Part shown: positions 11,294 to 22,600 of the stretch, in pieces
Position numbering within the stretch: the stretch's first letter is position 1
Layout of the letters: the number at the start of each line of letters is the position of its first letter
Assembly: GCF_026262505.1 (NCBI RefSeq)
Contig: NC_067207.1
Span: 7,403,408-7,467,407 of the forward strand
From: Trichomonas vaginalis G3
Lineage: Eukaryota; Parabasalia; Trichomonadida; Trichomonadidae
DNA length: 64,000 nucleotides
Direction of reading: 5' to 3'
Program-made: the position numbers and the translations under genes
The notes under the pieces: generated by a model
What the model was told of the DNA's origin: nothing
The model's database searches: none
What the model saw: only the letters and a program-made list of their open reading frames with translations

Positions 11294-14006
11294 TCATAAT
11301 TGTTTCGTACCAAGCTTTACTTTCTTCCTGACTGAGTTTTTAACTCTTCTTTTTCCTTCATTGCCACTACTTTCACTAGATGAAGTTACTTCTTCACTAC
11401 TTTCACTTTGTTCTACTCTTCTCTTCTTCTTTGGTGTCGCTTTTGGTAACTTGCCCTCTGCTTCAAGTTGTTGCATCTTTACCTCATTGTTCACTGCTAG
11501 TATGTTGTAAATTCCCATGTCCTTTTTGCCTTTGGGCTCTGGTCGCCCATCTCAGGTAACCTATATCCTAGAAAGATTTTGTCATAGTTTGTATTTGAGT
11601 CTTCGCGTATTGTTTGCATGACTCTTTCCTGAGTTTCCGGTTCAAGCTCTTCAAACAGAGCTTGTCCATATGGAATAAGCTCGTTTCCAAATATATGTTT
11701 TTGTAGCCATTCTGGTTTTCTTTCCATGTTACCAATAATATCTTTTGTGAATGGGAAAGCTTTACCCAATGTTTCAGTCTTGCGTCATTTATTTCTGTAG
11801 TTGGTTTTATTTTGTCAAGGAACATGTTTTTCAATACTAACATTTCATTTGGTACTGTCCATTTGAGTTTTCTTAAATATTCATCCATTCTCGTTCATTG
11901 TCTGCAAAGTAAGTTTTTATGACATTTTGCAAACTTTCGTTTGCAAGGTCATGTACAATAGGTTCTCTTCCTTCTCTCTCCCTAACTTTCTTTCTAAACT
12001 CTTCACCAAATATACCATCTCTATGGTTCTGTGTAGTTCTTTGAGATAAATGTTCTAGAACGTCAGGTGTTATATTTCCATCAGCCATGTTTCATTTCAT
12101 ACTGGTCCAAAATATCTGCATGTTTCATATCTTTCAATGGCATTAAAGCCGCGCTGAAAATACCAGCTATATCTGGTTCACCATTCACTTCCATTGCGTC
12201 TACAACTTCTTGGAATTGAGGTTGTAAGTTTTATGAACCACCTATCCGGATTAGCTTTATGACCCCATCTCATTGTAGTTCCATAGTCTGCAGAAACAAA
12301 AGTAGGTTTGTTTCCATATTGGTTAGGTTCTGAATGAACTTTAAACAATGTTTCATTTCTATATGTTTTGTTGAAATTTAACCTTTTATTTTCACCGAGT
12401 TCAGCCAAAGATTGAACGTTATATGGTCGTAAGTAAAAAGGATTATTGTATTTGCGTACATTATCTTCAGTACTTCCATTCTATGCTGAATATTTCATCT
12501 GATGTTGGAGTCTTTTGTATGTCGGCGAACATTTTTCGATATTCTTCTACTATGTCAGCCGAATTTTTCTTAGACTCTTGGAAAGATTCCATATTCTCCG
12601 CATACACTTGTTGAGGGTCAAGATTTTTTCGGCTGTTCCAAATCTTCATCTAGTTCTGTGAAGTTAGTTTCCAAAGGAGGGACTTGTTCGTTTCCTTCAG
12701 GCTCTTCTAGCTGTTGTTGCTGAACTATTTCTTCATGTCTGGTTGTATCTGAACTTCTTCCTGTTGAGTTTCTTGTACCTCATCTGCTGGCATTTCATAT
12801 ATTCCGAGACCGTTTTTAAAAAGTTCCCTATCTAAGTCATCCGGACTCATAAACCTTTCTTCTTTCGTTCCGTCTCTATTTTTTACGCGTTTCATGAAGA
12901 GAGTTAAATTATCATTTAGCTCTGACACCAAATATCTCGGAGTAAATTCATTCATGTCATTTGGATGATATGCTATTAAATCATATCCCTTTGCGAGCTT
13001 GTATTTTCCAGGTTTGAGATTATATCCCATTTGGTGCTGAACCATAAAGCTAAATAGGTTCGGGTCAGTATTTCCTTCCTTGAACTTTCTAATAGCTTCT
13101 TTATATCTGTCACTAAAGTCAAGAGTATCTGGGTAACCATAATCTTCCTTAAGCATTTTTAAGAATTCTTGGTTTCCTTTTTCTCTACTTCTTTTATGTC
13201 CTTGCTCTGTTTGTGGTTGTTGTTGTGCAGGGTTTTGAACTGTTGGTTGCTGTGTTGGTTGTTGTTGTGGTGCTGGATTTTGAACTGTTGGTTGCTGTGC
13301 AGGGTTTTGAACTGTTGGTTGCTGTGCTGGATTTTGAACTGTTGGTTTTGGTTGTTGTTGTGGTGCTGGATTTTTAACTGTTGGTTGTTGTTGTGGTGCA
13401 TGCCTGTGTCTGTGTCCATGTGACGATGTAAATGTTTTAGGTAGTCCTGGTGCAGGTGCTTCTCTTGGAGGGTTTGGTGGTATATAAGTTCCACCAGCTG
13501 GCACATATGTTCCATCTGCAGCATAATGTCCTACCTGACTTTTCGTTCTTAAGAAAGCATTTACTAGGTCTGTTTTGGTCTGTTGTAACTCTTTTTCTTG
13601 ACTTTCCACAACAGTTGCTCTAACGGCGTCATAGGCACTTTGAACTGCCTGTCTCGTTGCTGCATCTGTTATTTTCGTCATATTTTGTGCTACTTCTCTT
13701 AACTCGTTGTCGAAACCTTCAGACTTCAGTTTCTTTCCAGATGAGAAGTCGTTCACTAGTTTCACCTTACTATGAAGAGCTTCGAAGGCGTTCTTAAAGT
13801 CAGCATTCATTAAAGCTTCATTTGAACTGTCTTCATCCGCTTGTATTTTTGTCCTTATTGACCCTATAAGTTGGGCTGCTTTAGCGTTGGCTTGGGCATC
13901 TAACCAGTCATTATTAGCTTTTATATATTCTGCGCTTTTCATTGCCTTTTGCATGGCTGCGTCGTTATTTTTACTTTCTTGTGCTAAGTTTTCATACTGT
14001 ACGGTT
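11294..14006 (-). pseudogene. Large coiled-coil/Pro-Gln-rich structural protein, C-terminal part (Polinton B)
   Basis: This is the downstream portion of the gene described for Polinton F at 56586-60015. In reading order it holds an Ala/Lys-rich coiled-coil, a Pro-Gln repeat region with PTVQNPAQQ-type units (13200-13400), a globular part, and an acidic/Ser-rich then basic tail near 11300-11450. The Pro-Gln repeat number differs from copies D and F. The gene is split at 14006 by element C, and its N-terminal part is at 39638-40292. A few further breaks. Confidence 0.8.
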
Positions 14007-14200
14007 AGTTAGTATGGCTAAGTCGTGTACTGAGGCACTGCGCGCCTCCGTACACCACTTAACCTTAAATATTTACAAAACCATTAACATATATTTTTAC
14101 AACACAAACGACAACACTAACTTAACATTAAATATTTACAAAGCCGCCAACCACTTCACTTCACTAACGTTTTCACAAACGACCTCACTAATGTAAAAAA
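14007..14200 (+). repeat. Left end of element C terminal inverted repeat
   Basis: Reads AGTTAGTATGGCTAAG, then a hairpin-capable block at about 14023-14053 (GTGTAC-GAGGC paired with GCCTC-GTACAC around ACTGCGC), then two copies of a TTAACCTTAAATATTTACAAA-like sequence. It is mirrored at 39450-39637. The outer 11 bp are perfect inverted repeats. Confidence 0.85.
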
Positions 14201-14456
14201 TAAACGTTCTCACTTACAAAAGTATTGCAACTCCTCCCATTGCTGTGCTTCACATAACAGCTCATAATCTTCTGACTCACTTTCTTCTTCATATAGGTCA
14301 AAGTCACTGTCAAAATAAATGTTAGTAAGTTTTGACAAATGTAATGAAACACGTTTACCGTTTGTATCGTATGCTTGTATAAACTTTCCATTCTTCATTC
14401 CTTCATAAACGCTCAAACTAACTTTACCCTTTCTCCCTCGTATCTGATAGAATGTA
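14200..14456 (-). pseudogene. Terminal-region gene of element C, left arm, 3' part (mariner-interrupted)
   Basis: The minus-strand reading from about 14440 to 14210 has an acidic centre (DSDFDLYEEESESEDYELL) and ends EELQYFCK. The first part of the gene lies on the other side of the mariner, at about 15753-15830, where a start MTKTIEITNYNG is visible, so the transposon split the gene. The mirror copy is at 37808-37883 plus 39190-39434. The family was not recognised, and a DNA-mimic or regulatory role would be a guess from acidity alone. Confidence 0.6.
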
Positions 14457-15752
14457 TAGGGTGTCCAAAGGTGTGTTTAGCACAAACCTGAATACTGCGA
14501 ATAGAAATAAACAAGTTACATATATATAAAGTTTATTTAAATATAATCACCATTGGATTCAATCACGCGTTCGCAGCGATCGATCCAGGCTTGAAAGACA
14601 CGCTTTAAATCATCATGAGAAAATTGCTCAAATTGCTCTCTTACAAAATTTTCAAGATCATCTGGACTCGCGAATTCCGTCTTCAGCTCTCTTTTTAGCG
14701 TGCCGAATAAATAAAAGTCAGAGGGTGCAATATCAGGTGAATAAATTGGGTTTGGAACAACTTTGACATTGTTTTCCACCAAGTAATTCATTACCTTATG
14801 ACTTTTGTGAACTCTTGAATTATCAAATGAATTGCAAACTTTTGTTTTTGTTGTTTGGATTTCCCAAACTCATCAGAATTGATAATTTGAGTAAGAACAT
14901 TGTCAATTAGATACTGAGCATTCATCGTATTAGGTTTTTGAAGAATATCAATTGCGATGATGCCATTCACGCCCAAAAAAACCGACAACATAATCATTGG
15001 TGTGTCAATTTTTTTCTTCGGAATGTTTGCGGATTTTCATCCTTCGGGATCCACATGATTTTGGCTTCTGTTGCATATTGAAACCAAGACTCGTCCCCTG
15101 TTACTAAAAAGCGAAACTTCTTGGATTGATACGCACCCAATATAGAGAGGAGCTCTTTCGAAGATTGGACTCTAGATTTTTTTTGAACTGAATTAAGGTT
15201 GTGCGGAACCCAACGTGTATACGCTAGTTTGTAGTTCAAATAATTGTGCAGATAATAACTGACTGTTGTACGTGGTATCTTTGTCATCTCCTCTATCCTT
15301 CTGAGTGATGCTCTTGGGTCTTCATCTAGCGCTTGAAGAATTGCTTTGATTTTTCTTTGATCCGGCGATTTTTGTCAATTTTTATGATGGGCGCCTTTTT
15401 GTTCATGAAGTGATACATCCTAACATGATACGTTACAGTGGAATAGCTAGGAGCATCCATACCGAAGCATTTTACCAATGTCTCGTAGATTTTTTTACAG
15501 TCTTTGCATTTTTTTGCAAGAGCGAGGATGTTTTCTTTATGATTCATTAAAAAAATGAAAAAAATCCCGCCAAAATTTCCCGCGAAACCGCCTCTTGTCT
15601 CAAAATTCATTTTATATCCCGGCATGGCGCCAAAATACAACATATCATCATATACATATATTCATATTTTTATTATATATTTATAATCAGCATATATCTC
15701 CTTTAATAGTCTCATATAGAGCGCTGTGCTAAACGCACCTTTGGACACCCTA
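14457..15752 (-). mobile_element. Tvmar1-type mariner, left-arm copy (1296 bp)
   Basis: Ends read TAGGGTGTCCAAAGGTG inward on both sides, with a TA target duplication at 14455-14456 and 15753-15754. The transposase reads on the minus strand but is broken into four overlapping pieces between 15643 and 14537 by small indels; the copy is 8 bp shorter than its mirror at 37884-39187. Catalytic landmarks are still visible: VTGDESWF and YSPDIAPSDFYLF. It sits at the same site as the right-arm mariner, so it predates formation of the palindrome. Confidence 0.92.
14537..15643 (-). pseudogene. Mariner transposase, frameshifted (left arm of C)
   Basis: Nearly identical to the intact transposase at 37980-39107 but divided by frameshifts near 15325-15290, near 15030, near 14820 and near 14700. 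At the last site the sequence around LKRELKTEFASPDD replaces LKKRAEGREFASPDD. An N-terminal helix-turn-helix region and the DD34D catalytic core are present in pieces. Without an unbroken frame it cannot make full-length transposase. Sequencing error is an alternative, because the mirror copy is clean. Confidence 0.85.
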
Positions 15753-15844
15753 TATTTTCACGAGGAACGAAGAACAAATTCTTGAACTCATGACCGTTGT
15801 AGTTTGTTATCTCAATAGTTTTCGTCATTTATATAAAAATAAAC

Positions 15845-15967
15845 TTAAAAATTAATGATATCACCACCCTCACACGTATGAAAACATAGCGCAAAAATAA
15901 GTTTAGGGTAGAAGGGTAGATCTAACCTCATTTCTACCCTCATTTCTAACCTGTTGAATTCATTGCT
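15845..15967. promoter_or_regulatory. Palindromic post-gene module, left arm of C
   Basis: Contains the conserved CACCCTCACACGTATGAAAA segment, GGGTAGATCTAACC-type inverted repeats and two CATTTCTACCCT units, directly after the stop codon of the 80-residue gene (minus strand). Mirror at 37680-37785. A relative of this module is the stem-loop core of the 159-bp tandem repeats. Confidence 0.5.
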
Positions 15968-16210
15968 TTATTCCTCACTGTCGTCTGCTTTCTCCAACTC
16001 TTCTAACTTCTTCCTAAGTTCACCAATGTTGTCCTCATGAAGTTTAATCTTCCTTAATATACCTTCTTTATCTAATGGTTGCTTTATCTTTCTAAACTGA
16101 ACTCTACCATCCTTCATAGTATGAATGTAAAAACCTTCTGGAATAGTTCCTGATTTAATGTATTCTACCAAAAACTTTTGTTTCATTGCTTCAGTGACTT
16201 TATTTGTCAT
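15968..16210 (-). CDS. 80-residue coiled-coil protein of element C (left arm)
   Basis: An unbroken 80-codon frame starts MTNKVTEAMKQKF. The first half is mixed (a GFYIHTMKDGRVQFRK core looks like a small beta unit). The second half, from about residue 50, is a Leu/Lys/Glu heptad-like coiled-coil ending ADDSEE. It is identical or nearly so to the right-arm copy at 37426-37668 and related to the decayed copy in Polinton A at 8854. Function unknown. Its retention in both element A and both arms of C suggests a standard gene of this Polinton lineage. Confidence 0.65.
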   Translation of the reverse strand: MTNKVTEAMKQKFLVEYIKSGTIPEGFYIHTMKDGRVQFRKIKQPLDKEGILRKIKLHEDNIGELRKKLEELEKADDSEE

Positions 16211-16789
16211 TTTACTCTAAGGTGAAGATAGCACAGCGATAATGGATTTCATGACTTTTAGTATTTCATGCAATCTTAACAGATAGCCTTACAAGTACTT
16301 CCAGTGTCCCTAGCTGTCCCTCCTTTTTATATAACTCCATGACATTATAATCTCGCGAAACTTAACAGGTAGCATAACAGATTAAAATCAGATGAGGTTT
16401 TGAACCAAAATTTCTAAGCAACGTTGTCAAGGATTTTGAGGAACTAGGGACAGAGTGTGGCAAAGTCCAAGATTTAATTTATCTTCATCTGTTTCATCAG
16501 CTATCACATCTAATATGCCAATATTTTATTCATAACTCGTGGCAAACTCACTAACTTTCATTATGTTCATCTGCATGCTTCATCTGATAGAAAGTATGAC
16601 TTTCATTAACTCTGTGAGATAATGAAAACTACTAGGGACAGAGACCATGGCAAAGTTTATGACTTTCATTATTTCCAGAACTTAATGAAAACTACTAGGG
16701 ACAGAGACCATGGCAAAGTTCATGATTTAATTTATTCTCTCACTAACAACAAGTACAAACTCCAACACTAACGACAAAAATAAATGTCC
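16211..16789. repeat. Gene-free stretch with AGGGACAGAG direct repeats
   Basis: No gene was seen. Two near-identical 45-bp direct repeats (16621-16670 and 16684-16730) share ACTACTAGGGACAGAGACC and TGGCAAAGTT, with a third diverged copy near 16437-16480. Mirror at 36846-37425. It lies between two divergently placed small genes and may hold their promoters, but no motif was certain. Confidence 0.5.
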
Positions 16790-17587
16790 TCACTTCTTAA
16801 CAAAGTAATATGTGCTTCTTACACCACCATAGCTCAAACGTTTCTTTTCAAACATCGATTGAAACTTATTTTGAGCCATTGGCTTTAGTCTCTTTTTCTT
16901 CAAATACGCCAAGAAATCTTCTTCACATCTTTTCACTTCATAGCCTTCTTTAAACTCCTCCTTGTTAAGTTCTATGAAATCCTTTATCTCATTCTTTGTT
17001 GCAATGGCTTCTTCACGAACGACATCGTGAACTATTTCATCACTGTTCTCATGAACGACCTCCTCACTGTTCTCATGAACTATTTCAACACTGTTCTCAT
17101 GTATGACCTCCTCACTGTCTTTCATAAGCGTTTCAAAGTCTCCTTTACTCATTACTTCAATCTCATGCTGTTCACAGTAGTACTTAAACTCACTGTATAT
17201 GTCTTTGTTGTATGTTATATTGCTTCCCATGTACTCCATGAATTTTTCAAACACTTCCTCATAATTCACTGTTTCTTTCTTTCCACGACCTTCTAATATC
17301 ATACTTGCTTCGTAAATATAACTTCTTGCAGAACCGTCTCGCTTTCTACTTCTCTTCACAAATTCTCTCATCTTGCCGCCAAATACATTTGAACTACATG
17401 CAAAGAATTCATTCTCCTTCGCAAATTCTTTATATCTTCTGTAGCACTCTGTACAATTCCATCCGGATACAAACTTTTCATAAAACTCCTCGTAAAACAT
17501 TTGGTAAGGTGTTTTGTTCATTTCGATGAGTTCTTGTTTAGCCCTGGTGAATGGTATCTTCCTTACATCAACTATCGAAAACTTCAT
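16790..17587 (-). CDS. 265-residue element-C protein, probable DNA-binding (left arm)
   Basis: An unbroken frame identical to the right-arm copy at 36048-36845. The sequence looks like three tandem copies of a roughly 70-residue alpha/beta unit: residues about 25-95 (ending GGKMREFVKRSRKRDGSARS), about 108-155, and about 200-265 (ending EKKRLSYGGVRSTYYFVKK). The basic R/K-rich ends followed by a Tyr-rich strand resemble winged-helix units, and a link to the winged-helix tail of D5-like primase-helicases is possible but unproven. Residues about 160-190 contain four degenerate 8-residue repeats based on VHENSEE. Role inferred only: replication or DNA-binding accessory of the element. Confidence 0.6.
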   Translation of the reverse strand: MKFSIVDVRKIPFTRAKQELIEMNKTPYQMFYEEFYEKFVSGWNCTECYRRYKEFAKENEFFACSSNVFGGKMREFVKRSRKRDGSARSYIYEASMILEGRGKKETVNYEEVFEKFMEYMGSNITYNKDIYSEFKYYCEQHEIEVMSKGDFETLMKDSEEVIHENSVEIVHENSEEVVHENSDEIVHDVVREEAIATKNEIKDFIELNKEEFKEGYEVKRCEEDFLAYLKKKRLKPMAQNKFQSMFEKKRLSYGGVRSTYYFVKK

Positions 17588-17899
17588 ATAAACTTTACAA
17601 AAACAGGTGCTGCTTATGTTTGTATGATAGATACAGAAAACAAGAGTGTAATCTTATTCATAAACAAATTCAAACGCTTGTACGGCTTCATGTAGGACAA
17701 ACATTATTTTTCAACACTAACGCCAACACGTAGGACAAACATTCATGACTAACATTACTGTATAACATAAATGATTTATCAAGGTTTCTTCGTAATGAGC
17801 GTAAATGTTTTGTCATGATTTCATCGTAATGAGTGTAAATGACCCAAAAATAATGTTTATGTTAGAATGTTAGATCTAACACCTTTTCTAACATGTTTT

Positions 17900-18101
17900 C
17901 TACCCTCTTGAATTTTCATACGGAATCTCTTCTCTCGGTTTTCCGAGGGAAGCAATCATATGAGGAAATTCTTCTAAAATTTCTTTTATCTGTTGGTTTT
18001 CAAACCAATGATATGCTTGCTTTGTAGAACGAAGAGTATTATAAGGCATTTTGTGAAGAATATAGCAATCGCCGGAATTCAGACGGTTGCTTTTTATACA
18101 A
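17900..18101 (-). pseudogene. Left-arm counterpart of the 66-residue reading frame of element C
   Basis: Mirror of 35486-35686. Recognisable text includes YHWFENQQIKEILEEFPHMI, then a stretch ending EEIPYENSRG just before the stop near 17900. It is followed by the TTAGATCTAAC module at about 17870-17890. The stretch encoding EEIPYENS is the same sequence that recurs in every unit of the inner tandem array. Function unknown. Confidence 0.5.
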
Positions 18102-18129
18102 AATTCACGCAGGAAAATTCTTGAGTTTT

Positions 18130-18278
18130 GATTGAAAGAATACGGTCAAGCCAAAAGTGGCTCGACCTCAAAACAAGCATTTTATGCGCTTACTAAGGAA
18201 CTTATGAATGAATTCAAAGGTATTTGCATACATCCTGACCTCGTTCATTTTGTTGTTGAATTCAGCAAAAATAATGTT
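18130..18278 (+). CDS. Short C-terminal reading frame, KELMNEFKGICIHPDLVHFV type (left arm)
   Basis: An open plus-strand frame from about 18130 ends FVVEFSKNNV at 18278. It lacks a clear ATG at its start, so it is probably the tail of a decayed gene. The mirror copy is on the minus strand at about 35312-35460. It is convergent with the 66-residue frame. No family was recognised. Confidence 0.35.
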
Positions 18279-18296
18279 TAGGGTAGATGGTTTTTA

Positions 18297-18860
18297 GGTG
18301 TCACTACGTCACCATGTGTCACTCGGTCATTTAACTTCTCTGAAAAAGTGTGACAACATGACATTTTGACAACAACACAGGAGGAAGGCAGTTATGAATT
18401 ATTTTTGAAGAACTGAAGGTGTCACCATGACACCATGTCACCAGGTCATTTAACTTCTCTGAAAAATGTGACAACATGACATTTTGACAACAACACAGGA
18501 GGAAGGCAGTTATGAATTATTTTTGAAGAACGGAAGGTGTCACCATGACACCATGTCACCAGGTCATTTAACTTCTCTGAAAAATGTGACAACATGACAT
18601 TTTGACAACATCACAGGAGGAAGGCAGTTATGAATTATTTTTGAAGAACTGAAGGTGTCACCATGTCACCATGTCACCAGGTCATTTAACTTCTCTGAAA
18701 AATGTGACAACATGACATTTTGACAACATCACAGGAGGAAGGCAGTTATGAATTATTTTTGAAGAACTGAAGGTGTCACCATGTCACCATGTCACCAGGT
18801 TATTTAACTTCTCTGAAAAAATGTGACAACATGACATTTTGACAACATCACAGGAAATAA
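18297..18860. repeat. 118-bp tandem repeats, about 4.7 copies (left arm)
   Basis: Successive GGTGTCACCATG starts at 18418, 18536, 18654 and 18772 give an exact 118-bp period. Each unit has GTGACA/TGTCAC-rich sequence able to pair with itself (GGTGTCACCATGACACC) and an ACAGGAGGAAGGCAGTTATG segment. The right arm keeps only about 2.7 units at 34971-35296, so copy number differs between arms. Confidence 0.9.
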
Positions 18861-19650
18861 ATGTTTACGTTAATGTTTTGTCATGATTTCATCGTACATG
18901 TTTTGTCATGATTTCATCGTAAATGATTTGTCATGACTTCATCGTACATGTTTTGTCAAGACTTCTTCATCGTAATGAACGTACATGTTTTGTCATGATT
19001 TCTTCATCGTAAATGTTTTGTCATGATTTCTTCGTTTATGATTTGTCAAGACTTCTTCATCGTAATGAACGTAAATGTTTTGTCATGATTTCTTCATCGT
19101 AATGAACGTAAATGTTTTGTCAAGACTTCTTCATCGTAATGAGTGTAAATCAGACAAAAATATATTTTAGGTGAAGAGGTGAGATCTAACCTCTTTTCTC
19201 ACCTCTTTTCTCACCTCATTGAATTTTCATGACTTCTTCGTATATGTTTTGTCAAACATGAACGTAAATGTTTTGTCATGATTTCATCGTAAATGTTTTG
19301 TCATGATTTCATCGTAAATGATTTGTCATGACTTCATCGTACATGTTTTGTCAAGACTTCTTCATCGTAATGAACGTACATGTTTTGTCATGATTTCTTC
19401 ATCGTAAATGTTTTGTCATGATTTCTTCGTTTATGATTTGTCAAGACTTCTTCATCGTAATGAACGTAAATGTTTTGTCAAGACTTCTTCATCGTAATGA
19501 GTGTAAATCAGACAAAAATATATTTTAGGTGAAGAGGTGAGATCTAACCTCTTTTCTCACCTCTTTTCTCACCTCATTGAATTTTCATGACTTCTTCGTA
19601 TATGTTTTGTCAAACATGAACGTAAATGTTTTGTCATGATTTCATCGTAA
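18861..19650. repeat. Short-period repeats of ATGTTTTGTCATGATTTC (left arm)
   Basis: Irregular 24-37-bp units built from CGTAAATGTTTTGTCATGATTTC and CATCGTAATGAACGTAAATG variants. A 330-bp block with a GGTGAGATCTAACC stem-loop occurs twice (19140-19230 and 19500-19590). Similar blocks recur at 21490-21860 and 26660-27040. Mirror at about 34490-34970. Translations of these blocks look like ORFs but are repeat artefacts. Confidence 0.85.
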
Positions 19651-22600
19651 ATGTTTTGTCATGATTTCTTCATCGTAATGAGCGTAAATGATCCAAAAAT
19701 AATGTTTAGGGTAGATGGTTAGATCTAACCTCATTTCTACCCTCATTTCTACCCTCATGAATTTTCATACGGAATCTCTTCGTATATGTTTTGTCATGAC
19801 TTCTTCATCGTAATGAGCGTATATTCTTTGTCAAACATGAGCGTAAATGATCCAAAAATAATGTTTAGGGTAGATGGTTAGATCTAACCTCATTTCTACC
19901 CTCATTTCTACCCTCAGCCGCTAAGCGGCGAGACCCAAAGGGTCTTGAATTTTCATACGGAATCTCTTCGTATATGTTTTGTCATGATTTCTTCATCGTA
20001 ATGAGCGTATAATTCTTTGTCAAACATGAACGTAAATGATCCAAAAATAATGTTTAGGGTAGATGGTTAGATCTAACCTCATTTCTACCCTCATTTCTAC
20101 CCTCATGAATTTCATACGGAATCTCTTCGTATATGTTTTGTCATGACTTCTTCATCGTAATGAGCGTATATTCTTTGTCAAACATGAACGTAAATGATCC
20201 AAAAATAATGTTTAGGGTAGATGGTTAGATCTAACCTCATTTCTACCTCATTTCTACCTCATGAATTTTCATACGGAATCTCTTCGTATATGTTTTGTCA
20301 TGACTTCTTCATCGTAATGAGCGTATATTCTTTGTCAAACATGAGCGTAAATGATCCAAAAATAATGTTTAGGGTAGATGGTTAGATCTAACCTCATTTC
20401 TACCCTCATTTCTACCCTCATGAATTTTCATACGGAATCTCTTCGTATATGTTTTGTCATGATTTCTTCATCGTAATGAGCGTATATTCTTTGTCAAACA
20501 TGAACGTAAATGATCCAAAAATAATGTTTAGGGTAGATGGTTAGATCTAACCTCATTTCTACCCTCATTTCTACCCTCAGCCGCTAAGCGGCGAGACCCA
20601 AAGGGTCTTGAATTTTCATACGGAATCTCTTCGTATATGTTTTGTCATGATTTCTTCATCGTAATGAGCGTATATTCTTTGTCAAACATGAGCGTAAATG
20701 ATCCAAAAATAATGTTTAGGGTAGATGGTTAGATCTAACCTCATTTCTACCCTCATTTCTACCCTCATGAATTTTCATACGGAATCTCTTCGTATATGTT
20801 TTGTCATGATTTCTTCATCGTAATGAGCGTATATTCTTTGTCAAACATGAACGTAAATGATCCAAAAATAATGTTTAGGGTAGATGGTTAGATCTAACCT
20901 CATTTCTACCCTCATTTCTACCCTCAGCCGCTAAGCGGCGAGACCCAAAGGGTCTTGAATTTTCATACGGAATCTCTTCGTATATGTTTTGTCATGATTT
21001 CTTCATCGTAATGAGCGTATATTCTTTGTCAAACATGAGCGTAAATGATCCAAAAATAATGTTTAGGGTAGATGGTTAGATCTAACCTCATTTCTACCCT
21101 CATTTCTACCCTCATGAATTTTCATACGGAATCTCTTCGTATATGTTTTGTCATGATTTCTTCATCGTAATGAGCGTATATTCTTTGTCAAACATGAACG
21201 TAAATGATCCAAAAATAATGTTTAGGGTAGATGGTTAGATCTAACCTCATTTCTACCCTCATTTCTACCCTCATGAATTTTCATACGGAATCTCTTCGTA
21301 TATGTTTTGTCATGACTTCTTCATCGTAATGAGCGTATATTCTTTGTCAAACATGAGCGTAAATGATCCAAAAATAATGTTTAGGGTAGATGGTTAGATC
21401 TAACCTCATTTCTACCCTCATTTCTACCCTCAGCCGCTAAGCGGCGAGACCCAAAGGGTCTTGAATTTTCATACGGAATCTCTTCGTAAATGTTTTGTCA
21501 TGATTTCTTCATCGTAATGAGTGTAAATGTTTTGTCGAAACTTCATCGTACATGTTTTGTCAAGACTTCTTCATCGTAATGAACGTAAATGTTTTGTCAT
21601 GATTTCTTCATCGTACATGTTTTGTCGAAACTTCATCGTACATGTTTTGTCGAAACTTCATCGTACATGTTTTGTCGAAACTTCATCGTATATGTTTTGT
21701 CATGATTTCTTCGTAAATGATTTGTCGAAACTTTTTCATCGTAATGAGTGTATATTCTTTGTCAAACATGAGCGGAAATGTTTTGTCAAGACTTCTTCAT
21801 CGTACATGTTTTGTCATGATTTCTTCATCGTAATGAGCGTATATTCTTTGTCAAACATGAACGTAAATGATCCAAAAATAATGTTTAGGGTAGATGGTTA
21901 GATCTAACCTCATTTCTACCCTCATTTCTACCCTCATGAATTTTCATACGGAATCTCTTCGTATATGTTTTGTCATGACTTCTTCATCGTAATGAGCGTA
22001 TATTCTTTGTCAAACATGAACGTAAATGATCCAAAAATAATGTTTAGGGTAGATGGTTAGATCTAACCTCATTTCTACCCTCATTTCTACCCTCATGAAT
22101 TTTCATACGGAATCTCTTCGTATATGTTTTGTCATGATTTCTTCATCGTAATGAGCGTATATTCTTTGTCAAACATGAACGTAAATGATCCAAAAATAAT
22201 GTTTAGGGTAGATGGTTAGATCTAACCTCATTTCTACCCTCATTTCTACCCTCATGAATTTTCATACGGAATCTCTTCGTATATGTTTTGTCATGATTTC
22301 TTCATCGTAATGAGCGTATATTCTTTGTCAAACATGAACGTAAATGATCCAAAAATAATGTTTAGGGTAGATGGTTAGATCTAACCTCATTTCTACCCTC
22401 ATTTCTACCCTCAGCCGCTAAGCGGCGAGACCCAAAGGGTCTTGAATTTTCATACGGAATCTCTTCGTATATGTTTTGTCATGACTTCTTCATCGTAATG
22501 AGCGTATATTCTTTGTCAAACATGAACGTAAATGATCCAAAAATAATGTTTAGGGTAGATGGTTAGATCTAACCTCATTTCTACCCTCATTTCTACCCTC

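Larger units (their letters stand above)
9959..14006 (-). mobile_element. Polinton/Maverick B, first segment (interrupted by A and C)
   Basis: This minus-strand segment is collinear with Polinton F read backwards: capsid protein gene, then the large coiled-coil gene. It is cut at 9959 by the terminus of A, inside the capsid gene, and at 14006 by element C, inside the coiled-coil gene. The rest of the coiled-coil gene resumes at 39638. The remainder of the capsid gene should lie left of the window. Overall similarity to D and F is very high, so it is a young family. A handful of breaks. Confidence 0.85.

Noticed and set aside
13169-13423. Cys/Leu/Trp-rich plus-strand frame (and similar at 57853-58130 minus)
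   Set aside because: Antisense shadow of the Pro-Gln repeat coding region.
17027-17296. 89-residue plus-strand frame with NYFITVLMNDLLTVLMN repeats (and its mirror at 36339-36608)
   Set aside because: Antisense shadow of the VHENSEE repeats of the 265-residue gene.
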